Assembly (NCBI GenBank): GCA_017480245.1
Contig: JAFVBA010000005.1
Span: forward strand, 1 to 64,000
Length of the DNA: 64,000 nt
Direction of reading: 5' to 3'
Source of the DNA: Bacteroidales bacterium
Lineage (GTDB): Bacteria; Bacteroidota; Bacteroidia; Bacteroidales; P3
Both the position numbers and the translations under genes were made by a program. The notes under the pieces are model-generated. The model did no database searches. It was not told the origin of the DNA and was given only the letters and a program-made list of their open reading frames with translations. Positions 9,157 to 18,859 of the stretch are shown piece by piece. Each line of letters starts with the position of its first letter. Position 1 is the first letter of the stretch.

Positions 9157-10356
9157 ATGAAAATTCTTGTTGTTCTTACCCGATTTCCTTATCCTTTGAA
9201 CAAAGGGGACAAACTCCGTGCGTACAATCAAATCAAAGAACTGTCCAAACACAATGATATTTATTTGTTCGCACTTACTGACAAACGGATAAAAAAGGAC
9301 GATTATCAAAAATTAGAAACGTATTGTGAGGATATACATATTGCTAAACTGTCCTTATTAGGCAAAATCTGCTCTTTATTCAAGTGTTTGTTCTCCTCTA
9401 TGCCGTTGCAAGTAGCTTTATTCACTTCTTTTTCGGCAAAGAGAAGTTTTTATAAGTATTTTTCTGAAGTTAATCCCGAAAGCGCTTACTTCCAATTCGT
9501 TCGCAGCGCAGAATATGCTAAAGTTATAAGAAAGAAACGAAAAAACAATGCCGTCAGGTTGGTTTTGGATTTTCAGGATTGCCTTTCTATGAATATTTTC
9601 CGCCGTGCCAATGTTTCCAATCCTGTTGTTAAATTCCTGTTGATGCAAGAGGTGAAGCGTTTGCGCAAATATGAGGATTCTATGTTTGATTTGTTTGACG
9701 CAACATCTATCATTACCAAGCAGGATAGGGGTTGTATTATGACTCAAAGGCGCAAAGAAACCAAGATTATAGAAAACGGAGTTGATAAGAAGTATTTTGA
9801 ATACGACGGCAACAGAAAAAAACGTTGGGACATCATCTTTTCTGGCAATATGTCCTACAAACCTAATGTTGTTGCGGCTAAATACCTTATTAATAATATA
9901 ATGCCGTTGGTTTGGAAGAAAAATAAAGACGTTACCGTTTGTTTGGCAGGCAGCAATCCGTCCAAAGAAGTCAAAGCGTTGGCAAATGATAAGGTTACCG
10001 TTACGGGTTGGGTAGATGATATGAGGCAATGTTATGCACAAAGTTTGATATTCGTCGCACCGATGCAGATAGGAACGGGATTACAAAACAAGTTGTTGGA
10101 AGCAATGGCGATGATGCTTCCGTGCGTTACTACCGAGTTGGCGCATTGTGCCTTGAAAACCAAAGCCGACGAACATCTGTTGGTAGGAAATAACGAAAAG
10201 GAATTGTCCGCCCATATCTTAGCACTGTTGAAAAACTCTTCATACAGATATAATATAGCAAAGGCAGGAAATTCTTTTGTCAAAGATAATTATTCTTGGA
10301 GTGCATCCACTTTAAGACTGGAAAAATTACTCTCTCCTGTGAAAAGAAATAACTAA
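9157..10356 (+). CDS. Glycosyltransferase (GT4-like)
   Basis: A 399-residue GT-B enzyme, start MKILVVLTRFPYPLNKGDKL. The C-terminal donor domain shows IIFSGNMSYKPNVVAAKYL and APMQIGTGLQNKLLEAMAMM, the usual nucleotide-sugar binding region. It is the last gene of the three-gene unit after the permease and the other glycosyltransferase, and resembles its neighbour in domain order, so an old duplication is possible. No membrane segment or signal peptide is visible, consistent with a cytoplasmic or inner-leaflet enzyme. Substrates are not deducible. Confidence 0.85.
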   Translation: MKILVVLTRFPYPLNKGDKLRAYNQIKELSKHNDIYLFALTDKRIKKDDYQKLETYCEDIHIAKLSLLGKICSLFKCLFSSMPLQVALFTSFSAKRSFYKYFSEVNPESAYFQFVRSAEYAKVIRKKRKNNAVRLVLDFQDCLSMNIFRRANVSNPVVKFLLMQEVKRLRKYEDSMFDLFDATSIITKQDRGCIMTQRRKETKIIENGVDKKYFEYDGNRKKRWDIIFSGNMSYKPNVVAAKYLINNIMPLVWKKNKDVTVCLAGSNPSKEVKALANDKVTVTGWVDDMRQCYAQSLIFVAPMQIGTGLQNKLLEAMAMMLPCVTTELAHCALKTKADEHLLVGNNEKELSAHILALLKNSSYRYNIAKAGNSFVKDNYSWSASTLRLEKLLSPVKRNN

Positions 10357-10680
10357 CTCATTATTAGGTTGTAATAATCACGCATAATAATTTTTTTATT
10401 TGAGTGATTAGCGCAATAATCACGCAAAAGAATTTTTCAACGGGAGGTAGTTGCATTTTTTAGCGATGTTTTTGTAAAATCTCTGCTGAATTGACTTGAA
10501 AAGTCTGCTGAAAAAATGTTTTGGTATGGTTGTTGATACAGACGTTTTTCGGTGAAAGAAAAATGAAAAACGACGTTCTTTGATTAAATTTTTGAGTGGA
10601 AAAGATGATTGTATTAAAAAAAATTGTAAATTTGCAACTTGAAACAAAATTGAATATTAACATTAAAACAACACAGTAAG
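10357..10680. other. Intergenic region with a -7 box
   Basis: No credible ORF. The motif AATAATCACGCA occurs twice near 10372 and 10412, with TGATTAGCGCAATAATCA forming a small palindrome. A -7 box TAAATTTG lies at 10627-10634 with TTG at 10609-10611 (15-bp spacer, shorter than usual), a plausible promoter for the next gene. Confidence 0.5.
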
Positions 10681-13041
10681 ATGAAAAAAACATTATTAGG
10701 AGTTGCTATGTTGTTAGCTTCAACAGGAGTTTTTGCTCAGTTGAACATAATGGACAATACGAAAGCAACTCATCAGGCAAAAGTACTGGACCAGACAATC
10801 TCTGACGTCTATGTACAACAAAAGGCTAAGAAAATTGCAACTAAGGGACAATTACCTGAGAATGCAAAGTTATTAACCGATTTCTCTGAGGGAACATACA
10901 CTAAAGGTGTTACCGCTTCCCACACTGCTTCAGGAACATTCTGCGAATGGCTTGTTAAACCTGACACAACAGGAACTTGGCCAAGTAATTCTAAAAATAT
11001 CATTGCCAAGAATGCTTTTGGTTTAGCAGATACTGCTAACTGGTACCATTTGGAGCGTGAAGATTGGGCTAATATGTCCGCTCATAATGGTTTTGCTTAC
11101 ATTGATTTCTTGTCTATTCAAAGTGTTGATAAGCAAAACAATACTGTTTTCGACGCTTGGATTCAAGCAAATACTCCTATTAAAACTTACGGTAAGAGAG
11201 GTATAGATATTTACTTGTCTCAGATTATTTTCAAATTTAATAGAGACCAGTATTTCATCGAATGGTCTCACGATGCAGACTTTGCTGTAAAGGATTCAAT
11301 GGAATTTAATATCAGAGACATTGATATCGCAAGTAATGATTACGAGTGGGGAACAATAAGAGTAACATTACCTACTAATACATCAAATTGTCCATTGATT
11401 TCAACAGATGCAGATGAGGATACTTATATCCGTGTTCGTGCTTATGCACCTGCAAGTGCTTATCAACCTCATTCTTATTTATTCATTATAGATGACTTAT
11501 CTTGGGACGAAACTCCTGAAAACAGAGTAGATGTTAAGGGTTGCGATTTGTTAGGCGGTTATCATATATTACCGGATGTTGTTGAAGCAGAACCATTCTA
11601 CGTACAGGTAATGGTAAATAACTCTGGTTCTAACGACGTTTATAATGCTACTGTAAAGAATCTTATGGTTCAAGTATTGGAGAGTGATATATTAACAGGT
11701 TATGACGGAAGTGATTCTGTTGTATATAGATGGAATGACGCTACTATCAACAGTGATTCTCAAGATACTTTAGTGTCAGCTGCTTATGAAGTAACATCTA
11801 AAGATGCAAACAATAATGAAATCACTATTCTTCGCGACCACGAATATCTTTATGCTCGTAAAACTCCTCAATTGAATGACGGAGTTGGTTCGTACGGAAC
11901 AAAAGTAGATCTTTCTTATGATAATGCAGAAGGAGAAACAACTACAGTTTTGGGAAGTCCATACACATTTAGATATAATGTAACTTCAGCAGCAGAAGAC
12001 GGCTCTTACATTTGGGCAAGAGACAGAGGTTTGACACATTACGATTATCCATTTGACTATGGTTACTTAATGGATCAAGGACAAGTTTATGTTGGTGAAG
12101 CAGCTACAAGTGTTGCCGGTTATAAAGTATGTCTTGGTTTCAACGCTGTAAATTATAAAGAACCTGTTTATGCATGGGGTGTTCAAGTTTATCCTGCTTT
12201 GGACTCTGCTTCTTATGTTAATTCAGATAACAGAAGAGTACAGGAAGGCGCTGTTATTAGAGCTTCTTTGTGGCAGTTTGACCCTACAGCAGAAACAATG
12301 GATGATGCAGTAGTTATGGTTTATGACGAAAATGATAACCCAATAGAATCTGACAACCGCATTATTCAGTCAAGTGATTACAATATTTTCTCTGAAGAAA
12401 GTCCAGATGGTTATGGCAGAGTTTATACAACTAACATGAATTCTGTATATTTGCCATTCACTAATCAAGGAACTGAACTTCAGCCTAACACTATTTACTA
12501 TGCTTGCTACGAACAAGTAATTAACGGTAAATTTAAAGTTGCTAAAGTTTATGAACCATTGTTGGTTGCTTTCCGTCCTGGTATTTCTTTCGTAGATGTT
12601 CAAACAGACGAAGGAGTTAAACCTCTAGGTATGAATAACATCCTTATTTGGTCTCCAAACATCACAGCAGCAGGTTATCAGTATGCTTGGGGTAGAAACT
12701 TCTACTATGATTACAACCCAATGATTCGTTTGGTTATCTCTAAACAAAAAGGCGGTTTGAATGACGCAGCAGAGAATACTTCTTCTATCAATGTATTCCC
12801 TAACCCTGCTAAAGACAATGCAGTTTTGAATTATACTTTGGCTACAAGTGGTAACGTTACTATCGAAGTTACTGACATCATGGGAAGAACTGTTCTTTCT
12901 TACAACGAAGGCAACAGACATGCAGGTATAAATAACAAAGCTAACATTGAAGCAAGCAAACTTGCAAACGGAACTTATTTCTGCACAGTTAATGTTAATG
13001 GTGCTAAAGTTTCAACTTCAAAAATGGTTGTTAATAGATAA
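10681..13041 (+). CDS. T9SS-secreted protein of unknown function
   Basis: A 786-residue protein with a signal peptide (MKKTLLGVAMLLASTGVFAQ) and a C-terminal T9SS type A sorting domain (INVFPNPAKDNAVLNYTLA...IMGRTVLSY...GTYFCTV...SKMVVNR). The middle part is beta-rich and has no motif I recognise: residues about 60-290 look like a jelly-roll-like region ending LFIIDDLSWDETPEN, and about 290-690 contains further beta domains. Its codon choice looks more regular than that of neighbours, hinting at high expression (inference). A strong terminator follows, so it is probably monocistronic. Confidence 0.85.
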   Translation: MKKTLLGVAMLLASTGVFAQLNIMDNTKATHQAKVLDQTISDVYVQQKAKKIATKGQLPENAKLLTDFSEGTYTKGVTASHTASGTFCEWLVKPDTTGTWPSNSKNIIAKNAFGLADTANWYHLEREDWANMSAHNGFAYIDFLSIQSVDKQNNTVFDAWIQANTPIKTYGKRGIDIYLSQIIFKFNRDQYFIEWSHDADFAVKDSMEFNIRDIDIASNDYEWGTIRVTLPTNTSNCPLISTDADEDTYIRVRAYAPASAYQPHSYLFIIDDLSWDETPENRVDVKGCDLLGGYHILPDVVEAEPFYVQVMVNNSGSNDVYNATVKNLMVQVLESDILTGYDGSDSVVYRWNDATINSDSQDTLVSAAYEVTSKDANNNEITILRDHEYLYARKTPQLNDGVGSYGTKVDLSYDNAEGETTTVLGSPYTFRYNVTSAAEDGSYIWARDRGLTHYDYPFDYGYLMDQGQVYVGEAATSVAGYKVCLGFNAVNYKEPVYAWGVQVYPALDSASYVNSDNRRVQEGAVIRASLWQFDPTAETMDDAVVMVYDENDNPIESDNRIIQSSDYNIFSEESPDGYGRVYTTNMNSVYLPFTNQGTELQPNTIYYACYEQVINGKFKVAKVYEPLLVAFRPGISFVDVQTDEGVKPLGMNNILIWSPNITAAGYQYAWGRNFYYDYNPMIRLVISKQKGGLNDAAENTSSINVFPNPAKDNAVLNYTLATSGNVTIEVTDIMGRTVLSYNEGNRHAGINNKANIEASKLANGTYFCTVNVNGAKVSTSKMVVNR

Positions 13042-13064
13042 TCTTACACAATCAATATTTAATA

Positions 13065-13098
13065 AAAGGAGGCTGAGTAATTCAGTCTCCTTTTTTTG
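13065..13098 (+). terminator. Rho-independent terminator
   Basis: AGGAGGCTGA pairs with TCAGTCTCCT around a short loop, followed by seven T, 24 bp after the stop codon of the T9SS gene. Confidence 0.85.
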
Positions 13099-13227
13099 TT
13101 TTCCATTCTCAACACAAGAACCGAAATATACTTTTTCGGCGATTTTAGATAAAAATACGAGGAAAAAAGACCATTATATGAAAAAAAGGTAGTACCTTTG
13201 CACCAAATTTAAAAAATTAATAAAGAT

Positions 13228-14901
13228 ATGAAGATGAGTATAAGAAAATTGTTTTTAGCAATTTGTGCCTTGTCGATTGTTTCCTTCAGTGCATGTGTAG
13301 ATGAAGATGATTTTGATTTCACTCGTTTAAGTGAGACAACGATTAGTCCTGAGGTGGAAGCCAATCTATTGAATATGACATTTACTTCTAAAGATTTCTT
13401 TGACCAGATAGCAGACACGACAAGCGGTATTTATTTGGAGGCACAAAACGGAGTATTTCATTTGTTGTATAAGAAAGATTTTTCTTTGTCAGGTTCAGAT
13501 TTGGAGCATGATTACTTTAACAAGGATGTAAATATGCATTTGTTGCCGTTCAGTTTGGATGATATAGTAATTCCTACTTGGTATGACGATAATTTCAGTG
13601 ATGATTTTCCTGTGGTAACCAATCAGACGATAACCATAGAGGTAGATAAGTTTGCTAAATATGAAGAAAGTGAGCAGGAGAGAGTTATTGACAGTTTGAT
13701 TCTTTCATCCGGACAGTTTTTGTTTGCAGTTGATTCCAAATTGCCTTATCCAGTGGAACTAAAGGTGTCAAGCGAGCAAATAGTCAATCAATCTACGGGT
13801 AAGAAGTTTGACGAAACTTTGACTTTCAACGCAAAGACCAAAACAGACAGAACAGTTGATTTGACAAATCATAAATTGAAACTTAATGCTAAGGCAGATA
13901 ATTCCTCTTCTATTGCATTCACCTATTCTGTTGTAGTAAAGACGGCAGGCAAAAAGGTAGAAAGCGGAACTTATGCAATAGATATGAATCTTGAGGCTAA
14001 AAACCTTAACATAGAACTTGCATGGGGATTGGTAGGTAACCCAACTATTCCGATTCAAGGCGTTATTGATATAGACTATTTCGCAGACAGTACAATCCGC
14101 AGTGATATGGTGGATATAGAAAGGCTTTCCATGATAATGGACATAACAAACTACACAGGTATTCAACTATTCTTGGATTTGGATTCCTTAAAAGCAAGAA
14201 CACATACAGGATTGATTGCCCATATATTTGACGACGGAAAAGAATTGATCGTAAATAAAGCTATAGTACCAGGAGCTACAGCCTTGACTAATGAAACTTT
14301 GGCAGTAAATACTAAAGCTCTTTCCCTATTGCCTAATCAATTTATTTACGATATACGTTCTATTTTCGGAGACGGTCATCAAAGAGGATTTATTTACCCA
14401 GACAAGAAATATTTGGACATAAGTACTTTGATAGATTTGCCTTTGACACTTAAGGTTAATAACTTCGTTTCCGAGAAAGAGACAGATGCATTGGAGTTCT
14501 TGCAAGACGAGGACGGGGTAGGAGACTATATTGATTCTATTGCCTTGAAACTTTCTTTTGAAAATGCATTCCCTACCGAGATGATAGTTGATATATTTAC
14601 AAAGGACGCAAACGGGATGATAAGTCCTCTGTTGAACGAAGCAGTTGTGGTAAAATCGGCAAAAGTCGGCAGCGATGGTAAAGTAACTTCACCTACCACT
14701 CAAAAGAATGAAGTCTATGTAACACACCAGCGTTATGAACAGTTGAGAGATGCAGATAAGATAATCTTCAAAGCATCATTCAATACTTCACAAAATGACA
14801 ACGATGCAGATTTTAGCCAAAAGCCTTATGTATCTTTCGGAGATAAAGACTATTTGAAGGTAAAGATTGGTTTGAGGGCTCACACCAGTATAAGTTTCTA
14901 A
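13228..14901 (+). CDS. Hypothetical lipoprotein
   Basis: A 557-residue protein with a lipoprotein signal peptide (LFLAICALSIVSFSAC, lipobox SFSAC) followed by an acidic stretch (VDEDDFDF), which in Bacteroidetes can act as a lipoprotein export signal to the cell surface. The rest is predicted beta-rich with no family recognised. A -7 box TACCTTTG lies at 13193-13200. It is followed after 36 bp by a DUF5723 outer-membrane protein gene on the same strand, so the two probably form an operon and may act together at the outer membrane. Function unknown. Confidence 0.7.
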   Translation: MKMSIRKLFLAICALSIVSFSACVDEDDFDFTRLSETTISPEVEANLLNMTFTSKDFFDQIADTTSGIYLEAQNGVFHLLYKKDFSLSGSDLEHDYFNKDVNMHLLPFSLDDIVIPTWYDDNFSDDFPVVTNQTITIEVDKFAKYEESEQERVIDSLILSSGQFLFAVDSKLPYPVELKVSSEQIVNQSTGKKFDETLTFNAKTKTDRTVDLTNHKLKLNAKADNSSSIAFTYSVVVKTAGKKVESGTYAIDMNLEAKNLNIELAWGLVGNPTIPIQGVIDIDYFADSTIRSDMVDIERLSMIMDITNYTGIQLFLDLDSLKARTHTGLIAHIFDDGKELIVNKAIVPGATALTNETLAVNTKALSLLPNQFIYDIRSIFGDGHQRGFIYPDKKYLDISTLIDLPLTLKVNNFVSEKETDALEFLQDEDGVGDYIDSIALKLSFENAFPTEMIVDIFTKDANGMISPLLNEAVVVKSAKVGSDGKVTSPTTQKNEVYVTHQRYEQLRDADKIIFKASFNTSQNDNDADFSQKPYVSFGDKDYLKVKIGLRAHTSISF

Positions 14902-14937
14902 TAAATCATAGGTTTCACTCTTAAATTTGATAATAAA

Positions 14938-16368
14938 ATGAAGACAATAATAAAAATATTCGTTTTGTTTGCCGTAGTCTTTGCTCTGCTGCCTGTAATC
15001 AATATTCTTAAGGCACAGGAAAATTCGGCATTGTATTTTTCAAGACAGCCACAGGCAGCCAACTATAACCCTGCCTTTATGTCAAATAACAAGTTCTATA
15101 TAACCCCTCCGCTATTGGGTCGTTTTGCAGTGGATATCCACACTTCAGGTTTTGCTTATCATGATTTGATTAACCAACATCCTGACTTTGCAGACTCATT
15201 GCGTTTGGACGTTGAAGGATTCTTAGGCAAGTTGAAAGATAACAACAACTTCTCTTTCGGAATGAACTTTGATTTGATAGGATTAGGATTCAAGATAGGC
15301 AAAAACTATTTCTCCGTTGGGTCTAATCTGACAGTGGAAACAAAAATAGGATTTTCAAAGAATTTATTTGATTTTGCAGTTCATGGAACCAATATGTCAT
15401 CAAAGAGTTTGGACGTATTGAACCGCAAACTTGTTGATGCAACTGCTTATGCTTTTACTTATATCGGTTATGCAAGAGAGATAACAGACCAATTGACCGT
15501 CGGAGCAAGGTTCAAAATCTACACTGGTGTTGCAAATGTACATACCAATAAGAGTATTGTCAATTTGCAATTTGACGGAGAAGAGGTAGCAGCGTACGGT
15601 GATTTTGATATCTACGCATCTACTTTCTTCGGTCATTTTATGGAGTTAAGCAGTGTAATAAACGACCATTCGGATTTCTCATTTGAAAGAGAAGATGACG
15701 TAGCCAAGAGTGCAAAAAATATAAAGGATAACAAAGGTTACGGATTTGATATAGGAGCTACTTACCAACTTAATGAGACTATGCAAATCTCGGCATCAAT
15801 TATTGATATAGGTAAGATAACTTGGAAAACCAACGCAGCACAACTAAGAAGCAGTAATCCGAATGAAAGAATCGTTTTCTCAGGTGTTGATGTTGATTAC
15901 AACAATATATCTGAGGATTTGGAAGATTACTTTGACGATATGGCAGACAGCCTAAAACATGCTTTTGATATGGAATTGCACAATATAGGCAGTTATTCAA
16001 CTTCAGTACCTACTAAAATCTATGTAGGATATTCTTGGGAATTTTTCCCGCATATGAATTTGCAGGCGTTATACAGCGGACGTTTTATTGCTGGAAGTTA
16101 TGAAAATGCACTGACTTTGAATTATTCGTTGTTTGCAGGTCCATTGCAGTTATCTGTCGGCAATACTGTTAAATATACTTGGTTCAATCCGAGCGTGCTT
16201 TTGAGTTTGGGCAGTGCGTTTTATATCGGCGCAAGTTTCTCATCATCATATAACTTGGCAAAAACAAGCGGTATGAATTTCTACGCAGGATTCAATTTTG
16301 CAGTAAAGAATAAAAAGAAAGCAAAATTTAAACCTGTTGAACAACCTGCAGAAGAAATTTTGCCATAA
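14938..16368 (+). CDS. DUF5723 family outer-membrane beta-barrel protein
   Basis: A 476-residue protein with an N-terminal signal peptide (IFVLFAVVFALLPVINILKA). It has the DUF5723 pattern: ALYFSRQPQAANYNPAFMSN, then alternating beta strands such as YVGYSWEFFPHMNLQALYSG and a barrel-like C-terminus ending FYAGFNFAV. Members are predicted outer-membrane barrels with no assigned activity. The upstream partner is a 557-residue lipoprotein. The last about 20 residues are a Lys-rich tail. Family assignment is from memory of the N-terminal motif. Confidence 0.7.
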   Translation: MKTIIKIFVLFAVVFALLPVINILKAQENSALYFSRQPQAANYNPAFMSNNKFYITPPLLGRFAVDIHTSGFAYHDLINQHPDFADSLRLDVEGFLGKLKDNNNFSFGMNFDLIGLGFKIGKNYFSVGSNLTVETKIGFSKNLFDFAVHGTNMSSKSLDVLNRKLVDATAYAFTYIGYAREITDQLTVGARFKIYTGVANVHTNKSIVNLQFDGEEVAAYGDFDIYASTFFGHFMELSSVINDHSDFSFEREDDVAKSAKNIKDNKGYGFDIGATYQLNETMQISASIIDIGKITWKTNAAQLRSSNPNERIVFSGVDVDYNNISEDLEDYFDDMADSLKHAFDMELHNIGSYSTSVPTKIYVGYSWEFFPHMNLQALYSGRFIAGSYENALTLNYSLFAGPLQLSVGNTVKYTWFNPSVLLSLGSAFYIGASFSSSYNLAKTSGMNFYAGFNFAVKNKKKAKFKPVEQPAEEILP

Positions 16369-16418
16369 GCAATATATAGAGAATTAAAGTAAAAAGTTTA
16401 TACATGTAGTTTTTATTC

Positions 16419-16446
16419 GGGGCGCATCAATTTGCGTCCCATTTTT
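16419..16446 (+). terminator. Rho-independent terminator
   Basis: GGGGCGCA pairs with TGCGTCCC (one G-U pair) around a six-base loop and is followed by five T. It ends the lipoprotein/DUF5723 unit. Confidence 0.8.
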
Positions 16447-16450
16447 ATAA

Positions 16451-16627
16451 ATCGGTGCGAGCCGCACAGGCAAATTTAACATAGCAAAATAAAGTGCCGA
16501 ATCACGAAATTGTTTTCAGAAAAGAGTAAAATGTTTTCAGAAAAGAATTTACTGATTCGGCACTTTATTTTGATGGAGTGAAATAAGTTGTTAGCAAGAC
16601 AAAATTGCCTGTACGGCTCGCACCGAT
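16451..16627. repeat. Nested-palindrome interspersed element, copy B (best preserved)
   Basis: The outer inverted repeats match at 25 of 27 positions: 16451-16477 starts ATCGGTGCGAGCCGCACAGG and 16601-16627 ends CGGCTCGCACCGAT. The 86-bp inner palindrome is at 16486-16571. The element fills the space between two convergent genes and its last base is the first base of the neighbouring stop codon. Its core centre is inverted relative to copies A, D, F and G. Confidence 0.9.
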
Positions 16628-18027
16628 TAATCTATTTCTAATTTGTCGTGTTTGTTCGGAATAAAGATATTTTTGAATCCGTTTTCCTTCAAATGTTTTG
16701 CAAATCTCATCTGCGTTTGTTCTTCTCCATGTACAAGAACTATTCTTTTGAGTTTGTCTTTGTCTTGACAAGAAATAAACCGTATCATTTCGTTATAATC
16801 GCCGTGAGCAGAATAACTTTCAAGTTTTCTTACCTCTGCACGGACTGTATGTTTCACTCCGAAAATAGAAACCTCTCTGTCACCTCTCAGAATCTTATGT
16901 CCTAAGGTTGAAGGAGTACAATAGCCGACACCTAATATAGTGGTATTAGGTTTTTCTATATTGTTGGCAATATGATGTTTTACTCTGCCTGCTTCCATCA
17001 TACCCGAAGAAGAAATAATTATGCAAGGAAGTAAAGAATAGTTCAATTGCTTACTTTCTTCGGCGGATTGTATAAAATGCAACTTGTCAAAACCAAACGG
17101 GTCTGGGTCAATTTTCATAAATTCCTGCAATTTGGCATTGAAATCCTCTTGATGAAGTTTGAAAATATTGGTTGCATTCAAACTAAGAGGGCTATCAACA
17201 TAAACTTCTACAGGAGGAAGTTGCCCTGTTTCCCACAGATAGTTCAAAGCAAAGATAATATCCTGAGCTCGTCCAACTGCAAAAGAAGGAATGATTAACT
17301 TGCCGCGTTTTTTCAAACAAGTTTTCTTTACAATTGACAAAAGTTCCAAATCACTTTCCTGCAACGGTTCGTGAGTACGGTCGCCGTAGGTTGATTCCAT
17401 AATAAGATAATCGCATTGCGGAAACTCTTGAGGCTCTTTCAATATTCTGCCGTTGTATCTTCCTATATCACCTGTAAAAGCAATCCTTGTAATCTTGTCT
17501 TGTTCAAAAATCTTTATATTGCATGTTGCACTTCCTAAAATATGTCCGTTATCCGTAAAAGTAATTGAGAAATCCCCGAAACGTACTTCCCTGTTATATG
17601 GAATAGATATGAAATATTGCATGGAATTTCTTGCATCCTCTGCCGTATATAATGGCTCTACGGGTTCCAATCCTTGCAATTCTCTTTTCTTATTAAATGT
17701 TATTGTATCCTGTTCCTGAATCTTTCCTGCATCTACCAAAAGTATGGCGCACAAATCCCTTGTTGCAGGAGTACAAACTATGGTTCCGTTAAAACCGTTC
17801 TTTATTATATAAGGAATAAGCCCGCAATGATCAATATGTGCATGAGATAAGATAAGGTAATCAATTTCCGAAGGGTTGAATCCTAAATCTCTGTTGTCGG
17901 CATCCGTTTCCAATCCTTTGCCTTGGTACATTCCGCAATCCAAAAGAATTTTAGTTCCCTTATTTGTAGTAATCAAATGTTTGCTACCTGTTACCTCTTT
18001 AGCAGCTCCTAAAAATTGTATATTCAT
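16627..18027 (-). CDS. MBL-fold beta-CASP RNA/DNA-processing exonuclease
   Basis: A 466-residue metallo-beta-lactamase-fold protein. Motif 2 is SHAHIDHCG, motif 3 appears near NGHILGSATCNI, motif 4 at FTGDIGRYNGRIL, and the beta-CASP insertion runs through SFAVGRAQDIIFAL and SSSGMMEAGRVKHH to the C-terminal SAHGDYNEMIRF. This is the CPSF-73-like bacterial family that acts as a zinc-dependent nuclease on RNA. No signal peptide, so cytoplasmic. A -7 box (CAAAAGTA at 18054-18061, minus strand) precedes it. The precise RNA substrate is unknown. Confidence 0.88.
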   Translation of the reverse strand: MNIQFLGAAKEVTGSKHLITTNKGTKILLDCGMYQGKGLETDADNRDLGFNPSEIDYLILSHAHIDHCGLIPYIIKNGFNGTIVCTPATRDLCAILLVDAGKIQEQDTITFNKKRELQGLEPVEPLYTAEDARNSMQYFISIPYNREVRFGDFSITFTDNGHILGSATCNIKIFEQDKITRIAFTGDIGRYNGRILKEPQEFPQCDYLIMESTYGDRTHEPLQESDLELLSIVKKTCLKKRGKLIIPSFAVGRAQDIIFALNYLWETGQLPPVEVYVDSPLSLNATNIFKLHQEDFNAKLQEFMKIDPDPFGFDKLHFIQSAEESKQLNYSLLPCIIISSSGMMEAGRVKHHIANNIEKPNTTILGVGYCTPSTLGHKILRGDREVSIFGVKHTVRAEVRKLESYSAHGDYNEMIRFISCQDKDKLKRIVLVHGEEQTQMRFAKHLKENGFKNIFIPNKHDKLEID

Positions 18028-18172
18028 TTTTGTCTGTATTTTAGATTTTTCAGCAAAAGTAATATTTTATTTTCAATTAAACGGCGTTTTATATTGAAAA
18101 ATATTGTAATTTCGCCGTCTGAACTACAAATAACGGCAAATAGGAAAATTTTTATCAAACAATAATAAACTA

Positions 18173-18859
18173 ATGTCAAGAAGTAACTTATTAAAATCCG
18201 GCATAATTGTCTTGATTGGCGCATTTGTCTTTGCAAGTTGCAACAAAGGCACATCGGATAGCGAAAAGTTTGAAGATATTACTAAAACCTCTTCAATCAA
18301 TATTATGAAAAATATGACGGTTGCAAGTATGGGTTTGAACGATACTATAAATAATATACGCGGAAAGTTAGTCTTTGTAAGGAATGTAAAAAAAGATGAC
18401 GACAATCTTAATTTGGCTCCGTCAATGAACCGTATCACTGATGATTTAAAGCGATTTGCCAAACAAGTTAAGGCATTGGAAAATATGGACAGGCATGATA
18501 CCAACTACTATTTCCACAGTGTGAAAAGCGTTTATGAATATGACGATATAATAAGCGTACTGTATGAAAAAAAATCCCATCTAAGCGGAACAAAAGATAC
18601 AATAACCGAAATACTTTCTTACAATTACGACAAGGAAACCGAAAAAGAATATTCGTTTAAAGATATTTTTGCCGTTAATTCCGATAATATTGCAGAGTTT
18701 AATAGACTATTTGTAACAAATCTGAACCTTGAAGACCTTTCCTCTCTTGTCTTTAATTTCGAAAAAGATATGGTTTGGATAGGATTGCAAAAGGACGGCA
18801 AGATTATCCGTTACGGGCAGCCATTAAGAAAAGTAAAGAAATTTTTGATTGATGACTAA
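18173..18859 (+). CDS. Hypothetical lipoprotein
   Basis: A 228-residue protein with a lipoprotein signal peptide (SGIIVLIGAFVFASCNKG; lipobox FASC). The mature part has YNYDKETEKEYSFKDIFAV, which recalls the DUF3298/PdaC-like pattern seen in bacterial cell-wall proteins, but the match is weak. The next gene, a GH25 lysozyme, starts inside its 3' end (8-bp overlap), so they are co-translated and a shared envelope role is likely. A near-consensus -7 box is present around 18110. Function unknown. Confidence 0.7.
   Translation: MSRSNLLKSGIIVLIGAFVFASCNKGTSDSEKFEDITKTSSINIMKNMTVASMGLNDTINNIRGKLVFVRNVKKDDDNLNLAPSMNRITDDLKRFAKQVKALENMDRHDTNYYFHSVKSVYEYDDIISVLYEKKSHLSGTKDTITEILSYNYDKETEKEYSFKDIFAVNSDNIAEFNRLFVTNLNLEDLSSLVFNFEKDMVWIGLQKDGKIIRYGQPLRKVKKFLIDD

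Noticed and set aside
12947..13192. Plus-strand frame across the end of the T9SS gene and its terminator
   Set aside because: It covers the rho-independent terminator and has no recognisable protein features.
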